64,000 nucleotides of DNA from Motacilla alba alba (Eukaryota > Chordata > Aves > Passeriformes > Motacillidae), in contig NW_024037374.1 in NCBI RefSeq assembly GCF_015832195.1, forward strand, positions 2,356,001-2,420,000. Direction: 5' to 3'. A program made the translations under genes and the position numbers. Of the stretch, positions 1 through 9,510 are shown one piece after another (positions within the stretch are counted from its first letter, which is position 1; every line of letters starts with the position of its first letter). The notes beneath the pieces were generated by a model that saw only the letters and a list, made by a program, of their open reading frames with translations, searched no databases and had not been told where the DNA came from.

Positions 1-5
1 CATGT

Positions 6-539
6 ATGAGATCAATCCTAGAAAACAGAAAGCACAAATACTTTGTTACACACATCACAGCACATTCCTCACGTCCAGGGTTTTTAGCAGAGGGGAATGC
101 TCGTGCAGACAAACTCACAATGCCCATCTCACAGACATTGCCAGACATTTTTGAACAAGCAAGATTGAACCATGCACTTTTCCATCAAAATGCAGAGGCA
201 TTGATGGAATCCTTTCGCCTTTCAAAAAGCCAAGCGAAGGAGATCATCAGTGCTTGCCCAGATTGTCAGCTTGTGCAGCCACCTGCATCCACAGGAGCAG
301 TCAATCCGAGAGGGTTGGAAAGTCTTCAGCTGTGGCAATCAGACGTCACAAAATACCCATCTTTTGGGAGACTCAAAAGTATCCATGTTTCAGTTGATAC
401 ATTTTCAGGGGCAATCTTCGCATCATTACATACAGGGGAAACCGCAGAACATGCCTGCAGACACTTTTTACAAGCATTTGCATCATTAGGGATGCCACAA
501 GAAATAAAAACAGATAACTTACACACGCAAGGTGCTTGA
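6..539 (+). pseudogene. ERV pol: RNase H end and N-terminal/core integrase, broken
   Basis: This 177-residue frame begins inside pol. Residues 12-38 look like the end of RNase H (AEGNARADKLT). An integrase zinc-binding HHCC set follows: H56-x3-H60 and C84-x2-C87. The catalytic core starts with WQSD at residues 110-113 (first Asp), and a second Asp sits in KTDN near residue 170. A TGA then ends the frame inside the core, before the expected catalytic Glu. In life this enzyme inserts proviral DNA into the host chromosome. Here it is truncated, and its continuation lies in another frame. The true start is upstream of the window; the first ATG is only an internal Met. Confidence 0.9.
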
Positions 540-1066
540 CAAATTCTTAAAAAAAATGGGGAGTCAGACACACTTTCGGTGTTCCTTACTCTCCCACAGG
601 TCAAGCAATCATTGAAAGAACACATCACACCCTGAAATCCCTTTTGGATAAACAAAAAAGGGGGGAGGCAGGTGCAACACCTTACATGTGGTTGAACAAA
701 GCTCTGTATGTGTTGAATTTTTTAAATGGTTCTTTCTCAGAGCCCACTCCACCAATTGTCAGGCATTTCACGAACAGCACACAAGCAAAACTAAGGGAGA
801 ATCCTTTAGTTTTGATCCGAAACCCAGAGACAGGACAAATCGAAGGCCCATTCACATTAATCACTTGGGGCAAGGGTTTCGCTTGTGTCTCCACAGGGCG
901 AGGGCTGAAGTGGGTGTCAGCAAGGCACGTGAAACCTTACCGGATGCAGACAAAAGTGGACACAGACTCAAGGAGCAAAGTGGACACAGACTCAAGGAGC
1001 AAAGAAGAAAGCACGCAGGCGAAGGCAGATGACAACGCTGCAGACATCTCATCAGACGACAATTGA
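540..1066 (+). pseudogene. ERV pol: C-terminal integrase, frame-shifted continuation
   Basis: Integrase-like sequence resumes near 602 in a different frame from the upstream segment, with a catalytic-helix-like stretch containing IIERTHH around 608-628. It stays open to 1066. The C-terminal DNA-binding region shows GKGFACVSTGRGLKWVSARH (about 870-930), typical of retroviral integrase tails. Near the end a 24-bp segment coding VDTDSRSK is duplicated in tandem (about 952-999), followed by a Ser/Asp/Lys-rich tail. Separation from the upstream part by a stop and a frame change marks it as a pseudogene rather than a second gene. Confidence 0.88.
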
Positions 1067-1122
1067 AATTTAGAGACTTGAGGGTTTTCTTGGGACTCAA
1101 GTGACTTTCGGGTGTTGTTGCA

Positions 1123-2532
1123 TTGCGGGGTCTCGCAGAGAGTGAGGACATGGGCACGGGGTTTGGACAGATAGTGCTCATGTGCTTCATTCTCCTGCCT
1201 GTTGCTTTGGGCAATAGGACAGATTTTCCCGTGAGACAACCAAAAGGAAATGTGTGGGAGACTTTGGCAAAGGCAGCGGGTCTAGACAGCATTTGTCTGA
1301 CTCATTCAAGTCCAGGGAAACCATTTTCCACATGTTTAGTAGGTGTGCCAGTGAAAGAATGGCCGATCCCAAAGAACATCCCTTCAAAGGTTTTGAAATC
1401 TTTTTCGGATCCAATGGAGGGATGGAGTGTTTGGACACAGTTCCTTCCTGTGGCTCACTTTGAACCTCAGGAACTGGACATCTTTGGGTCGACAAGGATG
1501 GAATTTTGTATCATATTTAATCCATTGGGAGTGATGGAGACAGATAACCATACAATAGATGTCACTCCAAACCAGCCTTTTTATAGAAATGCATCATCCT
1601 GGTGTAATTACACAAAGATGATGAGCAAATCATCCCTCCAAGCTCCAGCAATTTTGCCAAAAGGAGTGTTCTTGATTTGTGGGGACAGAATTTGGCCTGC
1701 TATCCCTGCAAAAATCAAGGGCGGTCCATGCAGCATTGGAGAACTTACATTGATAACACCTAATCTGAAAATTTTAAGGGAACAGACACGCAGGGAAATA
1801 AGATCCCTTGAACAATATAGTCAAAATTGTGATGACGAAGTTTATACCTGGAACAAAGCTCGGAGAATTGCAGTAGCAATTTTCTCACCCCAAGTTGCAT
1901 CAGGGGAGGCCTTGACACAATTGGACCACATAGCGTGTTGGTTGAGCAAGCATACTCATGCCATTTCCTCTGCACTGAGTGACATGTTAACAGACATCGA
2001 CAGTGCGAGACAAGCAACACTTCAGAATAGGGCAACAATTGATTATTTGCTGCTGTCACATGGGCATGGGTGTGAAGAGTATGAAGGCATGTGCTGCATG
2101 AACTTGTCTGATCAGTCTATCCATGATAATATAAAACAAATGCAAAATAGCATCACCAAATTGCAAAAAGTTACAGGATCCTGGTGGGATGATTTCATTA
2201 ACCTTTTTAGTCTTTCACCATTGTGGAAGGAGCTTGTAAAGATAGCCATTTATATTCTTATAGGACTTCTAGTTCTTCTGCTTGTTCTGCCATGCATTTT
2301 TCTTTGTATTTGGCGGGTCATGAACAAAGTGGCAAGAGAGGTTTTTTTGGTGCAAACAGGAGGGGGAGATGTCGGAACTCAGAATGTCCCACAGACATTC
2401 TCGGACGTTCCAGACCCAGGTCAAAAGCATCTGAGACCCTGGCATGCAGCCAGAGACCCCTGTGGTTTTGAATCTGACCCATGGAACAGTTTACCAACTT
2501 TGCAGGAAGAACAAGAAGTCACAAAAGTTTAG
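1123..2532 (+). CDS. ERV envelope glycoprotein (env), open reading frame
   Basis: This 469-codon frame encodes a retroviral Env-type membrane glycoprotein, the surface/transmembrane protein that in an active virus mediates receptor binding and fusion. A Met at residue 10 (nucleotide 1150) is followed by a hydrophobic signal-like segment, so 1150 may be the real start. The surface part has several N-glycosylation sequons. A basic KARR stretch and a hydrophobic segment with flanking Cys (about 245-275) look like the cleavage/fusion region. CX6CC is at residues 317-325, and a strong membrane anchor at about 374-397 precedes a roughly 70-residue tail. The surface domain is short, around 245 residues. 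The frame is intact although integrase is not. It could be a relic or, less likely, a retained host ORF. Confidence 0.92.
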   Translation: MRGLAESEDMGTGFGQIVLMCFILLPVALGNRTDFPVRQPKGNVWETLAKAAGLDSICLTHSSPGKPFSTCLVGVPVKEWPIPKNIPSKVLKSFSDPMEGWSVWTQFLPVAHFEPQELDIFGSTRMEFCIIFNPLGVMETDNHTIDVTPNQPFYRNASSWCNYTKMMSKSSLQAPAILPKGVFLICGDRIWPAIPAKIKGGPCSIGELTLITPNLKILREQTRREIRSLEQYSQNCDDEVYTWNKARRIAVAIFSPQVASGEALTQLDHIACWLSKHTHAISSALSDMLTDIDSARQATLQNRATIDYLLLSHGHGCEEYEGMCCMNLSDQSIHDNIKQMQNSITKLQKVTGSWWDDFINLFSLSPLWKELVKIAIYILIGLLVLLLVLPCIFLCIWRVMNKVAREVFLVQTGGGDVGTQNVPQTFSDVPDPGQKHLRPWHAARDPCGFESDPWNSLPTLQEEQEVTKV

Positions 2533-2813
2533 ATATTGTAGTAGAAGTAGTCACGAAGTAAAGGGTAGGATTTCTGAGTGCTGTACAGGGGGGTTTTAAG
2601 CCTTGTACGCAGGGGTCCAAGTTTTGTACATGGGGGTCAGGAGTTCTAAGATGGAGGGACTTGGGTGTGCCCTGTCCTCTTTCTTTCTCCTTCCTAGCCT
2701 CCATGTCTTTGGTGATGTTGGCACTCACAGATTGGTTTAGAGTAGAAAGTCACCATTCAATATAGATAGTAGGCATTGGAGAAAAAGCATAAACATGTAG
2801 TACGTAATATATG

Positions 2814-2823
2814 ATATAAAAGA
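2814..2823 (+). promoter_or_regulatory. TATA box of the ERV LTR
   Basis: ATATAAAAGA lies about 100 bp upstream of the LTR poly(A) signal, the expected spacing for U3/R in a compact LTR. Confidence 0.55.
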
Positions 2824-2916
2824 TAGCACCAGCCCCCTGGGAGGGCAGAGTGCCTTTGTCTGAGCTGCTGAACGGGCCACAGCAGTTCAGGGAGAAGAAT
2901 CTTGTAGATAACCAAC

Positions 2917-2922
2917 AATAAA
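2917..2922 (+). terminator. Poly(A) signal AATAAA of the ERV LTR
   Basis: A canonical AATAAA on the same strand as env, about 115 bp before the inferred LTR end. Confidence 0.6.
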
Positions 2923-3035
2923 CAACCTTGAGAACAGACAACAGAAGACTACTGAGTCTTTCTTCGAAGGCACGGGTTGGAGGAGGGACTTTTCCATCTT
3001 TCGGGGTCATCCCAATCCGGGGGTGAAACCCCACA

Positions 3036-3998
3036 GCGGAAGGAAGGAAGGAAGTGGCGGAAGGAAGGAAGGAAGTGGCGGAAGGAAGTGGCGGAAGGAA
3101 GGAAGGAAGGAAGTGGCGGAAGGAAGTGGCGGAAGGAAGGAAGGAAGTGGCGGAAGGAAGTGGCGGAAGGAAGTGGCGGAAGGAAGGAAGGAAGGAAGGA
3201 AGGAAGGAAGGAAGGAAGGAAGGAAGGAAGGAAGGAAGGAAGGAAGGAAGGAAGGAGAAGGAAGGAAGGAAGGAAGGAGGAAGGAAGGAAGGAAGGAAGG
3301 AAGGAAGGAAGGAAGGAAGGAAGGAAGGAAGGAAGGAAGGAAGGAAGGAAGGAAGGAAGGAAGGAAGGAAGGAAGGAAGGAAGGAAGGAAGGAAGGAAGA
3401 AGGAAGGAAGGAAGGAAGGAAGGAAGGAAGGAAGGAAGGAAGGAAGGAAGGAAGGAAGGAAGGAAGGAAGGAAGGAAGGAAAGGAAGGAAGGAAGGAAGG
3501 AAGGAAGGAAGGAAGGAAGGAAGGAAGGAAGGAAGGAAGGAAGGAAGGAAGGAAGGAAGGAAGGAAGGAAGGAAGGAAGGAAGGAAGGAAGGAAGGAAGG
3601 AAGGAAGAAGGAAGGAAGGAAGGAAGGAAGGAAGGAAGGAAGGAAGGAAGGAAGGAAGGAAGGAAGGAAGGAAGGAAGGAAGGAAGGAAGGAAGGAAGGA
3701 AGGAAGGAAGGAAGAGTGGCGGAAGGAAGGAAGGAAGTGGCGGAAGGAAGGAAGGAAGGAAGGAAGTGGCGGAAGGAAGTGGCGGAAGGAAGTGGCGGAA
3801 GGAAGGAAGGAAGGAAGGAAGGAAGGAAGGAAGGAAGGAAGGAAGGAAGGAAGGAAGGAAGGAAGGAAGGAAGGAAGGAAGGAAGGAAGGAAGGAAGGAA
3901 GGAAGGAAGGAAGGAAGGAAGGAAGGAGGGAAGGAGGGAAGGAGGGAAGGAGGGAAGGAGGGAAGGAGGGAAGGAGGGAAGGAGGGAAGGAAGGAAGG
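3036..3998. repeat. GGAA tetranucleotide microsatellite, about 960 bp
   Basis: The tract is almost pure (GGAA)n. AGTGGCGGAAGG interruptions cluster at the left end (3036-3180) and again at 3715-3800, and the right end (about 3924-3990) becomes GGAGGGAA. There are rare one-base indels, for example near 3255, 3400, 3480 and 3606. All frames stay open on both strands (EGRK and FLPS polymers), so the 300-plus-codon ORFs here are artefacts. The tract fills the space between the ERV LTR and the MROH stop codon. Confidence 0.99.
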
Positions 3999-4022
3999 CC
4001 CTAGCAGACAAAACCTCTAGGA

Positions 4023-7000
4023 TCAGCTCTCTGCAGAGCTGCAGCAGCGCAGCCAGCTGAGCCCTGACAGACGAGGCCGTGTCCTCCATGCCCTGCGGAG
4101 CCAATCTTGCAGCCTCTGGAAGATGGAATATGGCTCACTCTGCAGTGCCCGCAGGACATACAATGTTTGAAGTGCTTCATCTGACACGGCACTGCTGATG
4201 TCCTTTGTCAGGTGTTCAAGGGCTGAAAGAGAGAGGAACAGAGCCGCGGTCAGATCCTGCATCTGAAGGGACCCGAGGAGAGCCCCCTGCCAGGGCCATG
4301 CCAGGCGGCTCTAGCCATGGCCAGGAGGGAGCAGGGACCAGGGGGATCGGCCCACAGCTGCTGGCCACGAATGCCCCACGTGGCCCTGAAATCTCGGTGC
4401 GCTCTGCCCACGCCGCCCCTTGTCCGCACAGGGAGCAGAGCCCTCGGCAGCCGGGGCAGGGATTGCAGCTGCCCCCGCCAGCCCCCGCTGCCAGCCCGCT
4501 GCCCTCACTCACCTCTGCAGAGGAGCTGGAGCTCTTCCTGCTGCCCCCTCAGCTGCCGCCCGGCCATCCCTGGGAACACAGAGCCTGTCACGGCGCCGGC
4601 GGCACAGCTCCCTGTCCGCGGCGCTGCCAGCGCTGTGGCCGCACGCCCTGCTGGCCCGGCAGGGCTCAGCCCCGGGCCCTTGCCGCACGCTGCCGCCCCA
4701 GGGCACGGCTGCCAGAGGGCGGCAGCAGCGCCCGGGCCAGGCGGGGCTCCACGGCGCTGGGCCCGGACGGCGCTGCCGGGGCAGCAGCCGGGGCTGGGGC
4801 CGAGCTGCGGCGGGGCGGGGAGGGAGCCCGGGCTCGTGGCTCACCCATGAACCTGATGGCCGCCGCTCGCAGGGGCTCCTGTGGATTCCGCAGGTACGGC
4901 AGGGCCCGGCTCAGGTGCTCGGCCGCTCTGCTCCTGTCGTGTGCCAGCTGCAGAGAGCGGCAGCAGGGCAGGCTCGGCGCGGGCTCAGGCCCTGGGCCGG
5001 GCGCTCGCTGCGCCCAGCCCCGGCCTCCCCTGCCCGCACAGCCCTGAGGCGCGGCCAGCAGCCCTGAGGCGCCGGGCTCTGGAGGGGGCACAGGGCCGGC
5101 TGCTGCCCGGGGAGCCGCGGTGCCTGCCCGCCCCGCAGCCCCCGCCGGGCCGGGGCTCCATCGGCCCCCCGGCTCGGGCCCCCAGGAGCCTGGAGAAGAG
5201 CCCGCGCAGCCTCTGGGTGCAGCCGCGGGCAGGGGCGCAGCTGCCAGCGCCGCACACTGAGCACCGCGCCCAGGGGGCTGCTCAGCCTGAGCCTGGGCCT
5301 TCCAGCCCCTCCTTACCAGGCACTCGGTGAACTTCCACAGCTTCTTCTTCTTCACCACTTTTTCAAGATCCCTCCTCTTCAGCAACTGGGCCACACACAG
5401 CAGCGTTGCCTCAGAAGCCTGGAGAGCAGCAGAGACGCGCAGATGGCCCCACAGCCCAGGGCGCAGGAGCCGCGTCCCTGTGCCAAGGCCTGGAGGAGGC
5501 TGCAGCCCGGCAGGCGCCAGGGCAGGAGGCAGCCGAGCCCCCTGCCAGGGGGACAGCAGCAGCCCCTGAACCCTCACCTGTGCCACAAGCCGATTCTCAT
5601 TGTGGCAGTGGAAGAAGAGCGGCAGCAGGCTCTGGCGCAGGGGTGTCTTCAGGGCCTTGTTTTCCTTTTCCTGTGGAAGAGTCACCAATGTTCGGAAGAG
5701 CAGTATGGAGAGCAGCTGTGCCTGGTTATTGTCCTGTATGAAAGGAAGAGAAAAAGACCTCAGCACTGGCTGCACGGGGCTCAGCGTGGCGCAGGCCTGC
5801 AAATGCACAGGGCACAAAGTGTGCGGGCAGCAGCCAGTGGCCGTGGCTGGGGGCAGCGAGCCTTACGTGGTCAAAGAGTGGCACGAGCGCCTCAAGCAGC
5901 TGCAGTGCGATGGGGCCGGGTATCAGCATGTCATTGTCCAGGATGATAAAGCTGAGTAGCATGACTGTCATGCTAACTATCTCTCCATCTGCGTCCTGCA
6001 GGAGCTCCACAAGACTTTCAGTCAGGCTCCACATTTTTTTGGTCTGTGTGGAACACAAGGTGGTGAAATGCCATCCTGCTGCTGCAAGGCCTGGAGGCCA
6101 AAGGCCTTTCCTGAAGCCCTCGGGCAGCTGAACCGGGTGGCAGGAGAGCTGGGAGCAGCTGCCCCAGCGCCCAAAGCCCAGCCGAGCCCAAACGACTGCA
6201 TTCCCCAGCTCAGCCTCTGCCGCCTTCTCACCATCGAGGGCTCCTCAGTGAGCTGGAGGAGGGCCCTGAGTGCCAGGCGACGCCTCTCCCTGCACTGGCT
6301 CCGCAGGTGCCTTGACAAGATTTTCAGGACTCTCTTAGCACCACGTTCACTCAAGTGCAGGAGCTCGAGGACCTGAAAGGCACAGGGCAGTGACAGGGGA
6401 CCCGGCCGGCAGGAGCCCGGAACCACACAGGGCTGGGCCCAGGCAGCAGCACAGGGCGCGGGCACCGTCCCAGGCAGCTGCGGCTCCGAGAGGGCAGAGA
6501 GCTGGGAGGCAGCTCAGCCAGGCAGCGCTGGCCATCAGGCTCACCTCCACAAGGAACGCCAGGGCGGGCAGCTCCCAGCGTGGCTCCTGTGTGCTGAGCA
6601 GCCGCAGCAGGTAGCGAGCGATCCGGGAACACAAGGACATGGAGACACAGGACATCTCCCTGACAGCAGGAGAAGAAGTAACCAAGACTGTGGGCCATGG
6701 GGACAAACCTCTGCCAGGACTGACTCACACAGGTCTGGTCTTTGCCCAGCATCCTGCAAGGGGTCCTGGACTATTTTGGAGGCGGCTCCTGGTTGGCACC
6801 CTCCTCTCCCAGCCTTTTCCAACCTGCTCGGCTGTCCCTGGGTGACAAGGCCCTCTGGCCCACGACCGTGGGGCCTGTGTGGGGCACCCTGGGCACAAAG
6901 CACAAATGTCAGAGGCAGCGGGGAGAAGGGGGTCTCACCGTGCCAGCAGACCCACGGCATGGTGGTGGGTGTCAGCACACAGCAGCGTGTCCCAGCCACA

Positions 7001-9139
7001 GCTGCGTTCCATGGCCACCACCACATCCTCGTGCTGCATTCGGCAGAGCAGGGACTTGAGGGTCTGCACTGCAAATCTGCGTGCAGAGCAAAGCCCAGGT
7101 CACGCTGGCAGCACTGGCTCCTGCCCAGGGACGTGGCAGGGACAGGAGGACTGGCATGGAGCACCTGTTGGGGCTGGTGGCAAGGCCGTATTGCTCTTGG
7201 CATCCCTTCCAGAAGGTATCCACCTCCTCTGGCATATCCAGAGTGCTGAAGAGCACTTGGAAGAGCAGATGCACAAAGAGGCGGGGGAAATACACCGTCA
7301 CCGTATGTGGGACACAGGGCACCTGGAGGATGTTCCACATCACCACAGTTGCCTGCAAAGGACAAAGGCCCCGAGACAGCGCTCAGTGCCGAGGTGTCCG
7401 TGTGGCAGGGCCCCAGCACGGCAGGGAGAGGCCCAAAGAGACGCAGGGGGAGCACCGAGCCTGGTGCCCCTGTGGCTGCCCCTGGGCCAGGTTTCAGCCC
7501 AGCGCCTGAGGCAGGGAGATAAAGTAGGGGAAGGAGGATGGAGAGCTGCTGCAGAGGCGGCCTTGGGGCCAGCAAAGGCCAATTGCAGAAACTCACAGCC
7601 AGGACAAAGACACCCGTTTTGTCCCCATCGGAGGTGCCCGTGCTGTGCTCATGCCAGCTCCCCAGCACATCCAGGAGTACCAGCAGCGCAGGCTCGGAAG
7701 TCCTGGGCGAGCACATGATGCTCTTCCACATGGTCAGAGCAGCTCTGTGGGGTTAAAGCTCTGTCTCAGGGGGGTCTGGGACACAGCACTGTAGCCTGGG
7801 CAGCAGCGGGGACCTGAGCTGGCTGCCAGCTCTGCCTCTGCCCACTGCCACTGGCCAGCAGCAGCCAGCAGCCCAGCCCTGTGGGGACAGGCCCCTGAGG
7901 GGCAGCGAGGCAGCATGGCAGCAGGCTTGGGCACTGCCGTGCCAGGGCTGGCAAAGGGAGCAGCCAGAGGGCCCTGGAACTCTCTGTTGCTCAGACACCT
8001 GGCACAGGCTGCACAGGCTGATGGGCTGGGGAGCCCGGAGCCCTCTGGGCAGCTGGGCCCCATACCTGTCACAGGATGGGGCCACACGCAGCAGCGTCAT
8101 TAGTACGTCAGCGGGCTGGGCTTCGGTGAGATCCAGCAGGGTCCTGTTCAGCCTGTGCTCAGCAAACTGATTGGCCATGAGCCACTGGTGGATGTACCTG
8201 ACCATGGCGGGCACCTGGAGAAGGCACGGGGAGATTTGGAAAGCTGCCAGAGGGAGGAATGTGCCCAGCTTCCCCAGAGAAGTGCTTCCCTTCCCACCAC
8301 GCTGCCATGGCCTCAAAGGCTCACAGGGACCAGCGGGCGTGGCTTGGGAGGCCAAGCAATTGCTGGGAGGATGAAACCCTGGCCAGAGGCTGCTTACTTG
8401 CTTTGGATTGGAAAAGCCCTCCTCTACCAGCATATCCAGCAGGGCAGCACTGGTCTTGGTTTTGAAGATGTGCGAGTATGCTCTGAGCCCAGTGCCCATG
8501 GTGCTGGTCTCTTCCTCCCGAATTCTCTTCATGAATTTGCAGACCAGCTGTAGGAGAAGGGCAAGAAGGCAGGGATGTTCCACGGAATGCTGCAAGTGCG
8601 GTGCTGGGCTGAGCGGTGACAGCAGGCCCAGCGCAGGTGGGGATGGCTGCAGGTACCTGCGCTGTTCTGCGGAAGAGGCCACGGGCGGGGTCCTGCTCTT
8701 GTGTCCGCTCCATGGCTGGAACTGGCAAAGAGTGAGCGCAGTCAGAGCTGAGGGGCTGCGGGAGAGGCCGGAGAACACAGCACAGCCCTGCGCTCCCCAG
8801 GCAGGGACAGCCCCGGGATGGCCCAAGGGATGGAGCACAGCTGCTGCGGGGTGTCTGCCCGGCCCCTCTTCTGTCCTGTCCATGGGCATGGCCCAGGGGA
8901 TGGGATGGGATGCTACAGGAGGCCATGGGATGGGATGCCATGGGATAGGATGCCATGGGATGCAATGGCACCCAGCTGTCTGCAGGCACCAACCCTGTGG
9001 CCCCGCTCTGCCACTCACCCTCCTGCAGTGGCTTGAACGGCACCACCTCTTCAGTCTCCTGTGCTGGGGCAGCTCCAGGGCCTTCTTCCTCTTCCTCCAC
9101 CCAGGCCAGCTTGGGCAATCTTGGGGGTCTCTGCTCCAT
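4023..9139 (-). CDS. Maestro heat-like repeat (MROH) family protein, 15 exons
   Basis: Exons in transcript order: 9139-9019, 8721-8657, 8547-8398, 8214-8066, 7744-7597, 7352-7165, 7076-6939, 6659-6545, 6372-6232, 6043-5867, 5733-5578, 5418-5317, 4947-4845, 4569-4513, 4222-4023. All have GT/AG borders and all 14 junction phases agree, giving 2010 nt (669 codons plus TGA at 4025-4023). The protein is made of HEAT-type helical pairs, for example SLTESLVELLQDADGEI and LSRALPYLRNPQEPLRAA, characteristic of MROH proteins; an acidic N-terminal exon (VEEEEEG) comes first. The family is presumed to form a scaffold and its biochemical role is unknown. It is amplified in songbirds, so the member number is left open. 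Met at 9139 is chosen; the frame continues open to 9202. The coding sequence looks intact. Confidence 0.9.
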
Positions 9140-9167
9140 GTCAGTGACTGGATTTGTGCTTACTTGC

Positions 9168-9510
9168 AGGAGAGATTTCTCGGAAAAGCTCCAAGTCAGC
9201 AAGTCCTGTGGTCGTGCCTGGAAAGCACCTTTAGGAGAGAAGCCTCAGGAAGGCTGCAGGACAGCAAGTCCTGCACTCTATTCTCGAGGGCTCCTGCCAA
9301 AAGGGCAGGGGACTTCTGTCAGGGATTGTGCTCTGGCCTCGAGGGCACCGGCAGCAGGGATGGGAGATGCCTCTGGGGCACCGAGTCCCACAGTCTGCCC
9401 TCGAGGGCACCTGCAGAAGAGAAGCCTTGGGAAGACCACTGGTCACCAAGTCCTTTGGTCTAGCCTTGAGGTCAGCTGCAGGAATAACACCTGGGAAAAG
9501 CTGCAGGTCA
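9168..9510. repeat. Degenerate minisatellite upstream of the MROH start
   Basis: About five diverged copies of a roughly 66-bp unit, recognisable by GAAAAGCTGCAGGTCAG, CAAGTCCT and CTCGAGGGCACCTGCAG blocks. It lies just 5' of the MROH coding start and may fall in its 5' UTR or first intron. Confidence 0.6.

Larger units (their letters stand above)
1..3035 (+). mobile_element. 3' portion of an endogenous retrovirus (integrase-env-LTR)
   Basis: The order is retroviral: RNase H tail and integrase (6 to 1066), env (1123-2532), then a non-coding segment with TATA and AATAAA signals that fits a 3' LTR. The 5' LTR, gag, protease and reverse transcriptase lie outside the window or are absent. Integrase is broken by a stop and a frame change, whereas env is one uninterrupted frame. 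The integrase looks beta- or alpha-retrovirus-like, and env has the CX6CC arrangement of gamma-type envelopes; avian elements often combine these. The element reads on + and converges tail-to-tail with the MROH gene on the minus strand. It is an old genomic copy and is not expected to be replication competent. Confidence 0.92.
2570..3035 (+). mobile_element. 3' LTR of the endogenous retrovirus (approximate ends)
   Basis: After the env stop, the sequence carries a TATA-like ATATAAAAGA followed about 100 bp later by AATAAA and then a roughly 110-bp tail ending in CCCCACA, the U3-R-U5 order of an LTR. The right edge at about 3035 ends in CA and abuts the GGAA microsatellite directly. The left edge and polypurine tract are not clear; several G-rich tracts between 2545 and 2640 are candidates. 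No second LTR copy is in the window, so the ends cannot be checked by alignment. Confidence 0.65.

Noticed and set aside
2977..4104. Four ORFs of 316-365 codons on both strands in the GGAA tract
   Set aside because: A tetranucleotide repeat without stops is open in all frames; the products are pure EGRK or FLPS polymers.
4205..5569. Long + strand and off-frame GC-rich ORFs over the MROH 3' exons
   Set aside because: They overlap phase-consistent minus-strand exons and introns and show only compositional Ala/Arg/Pro-rich sequence.
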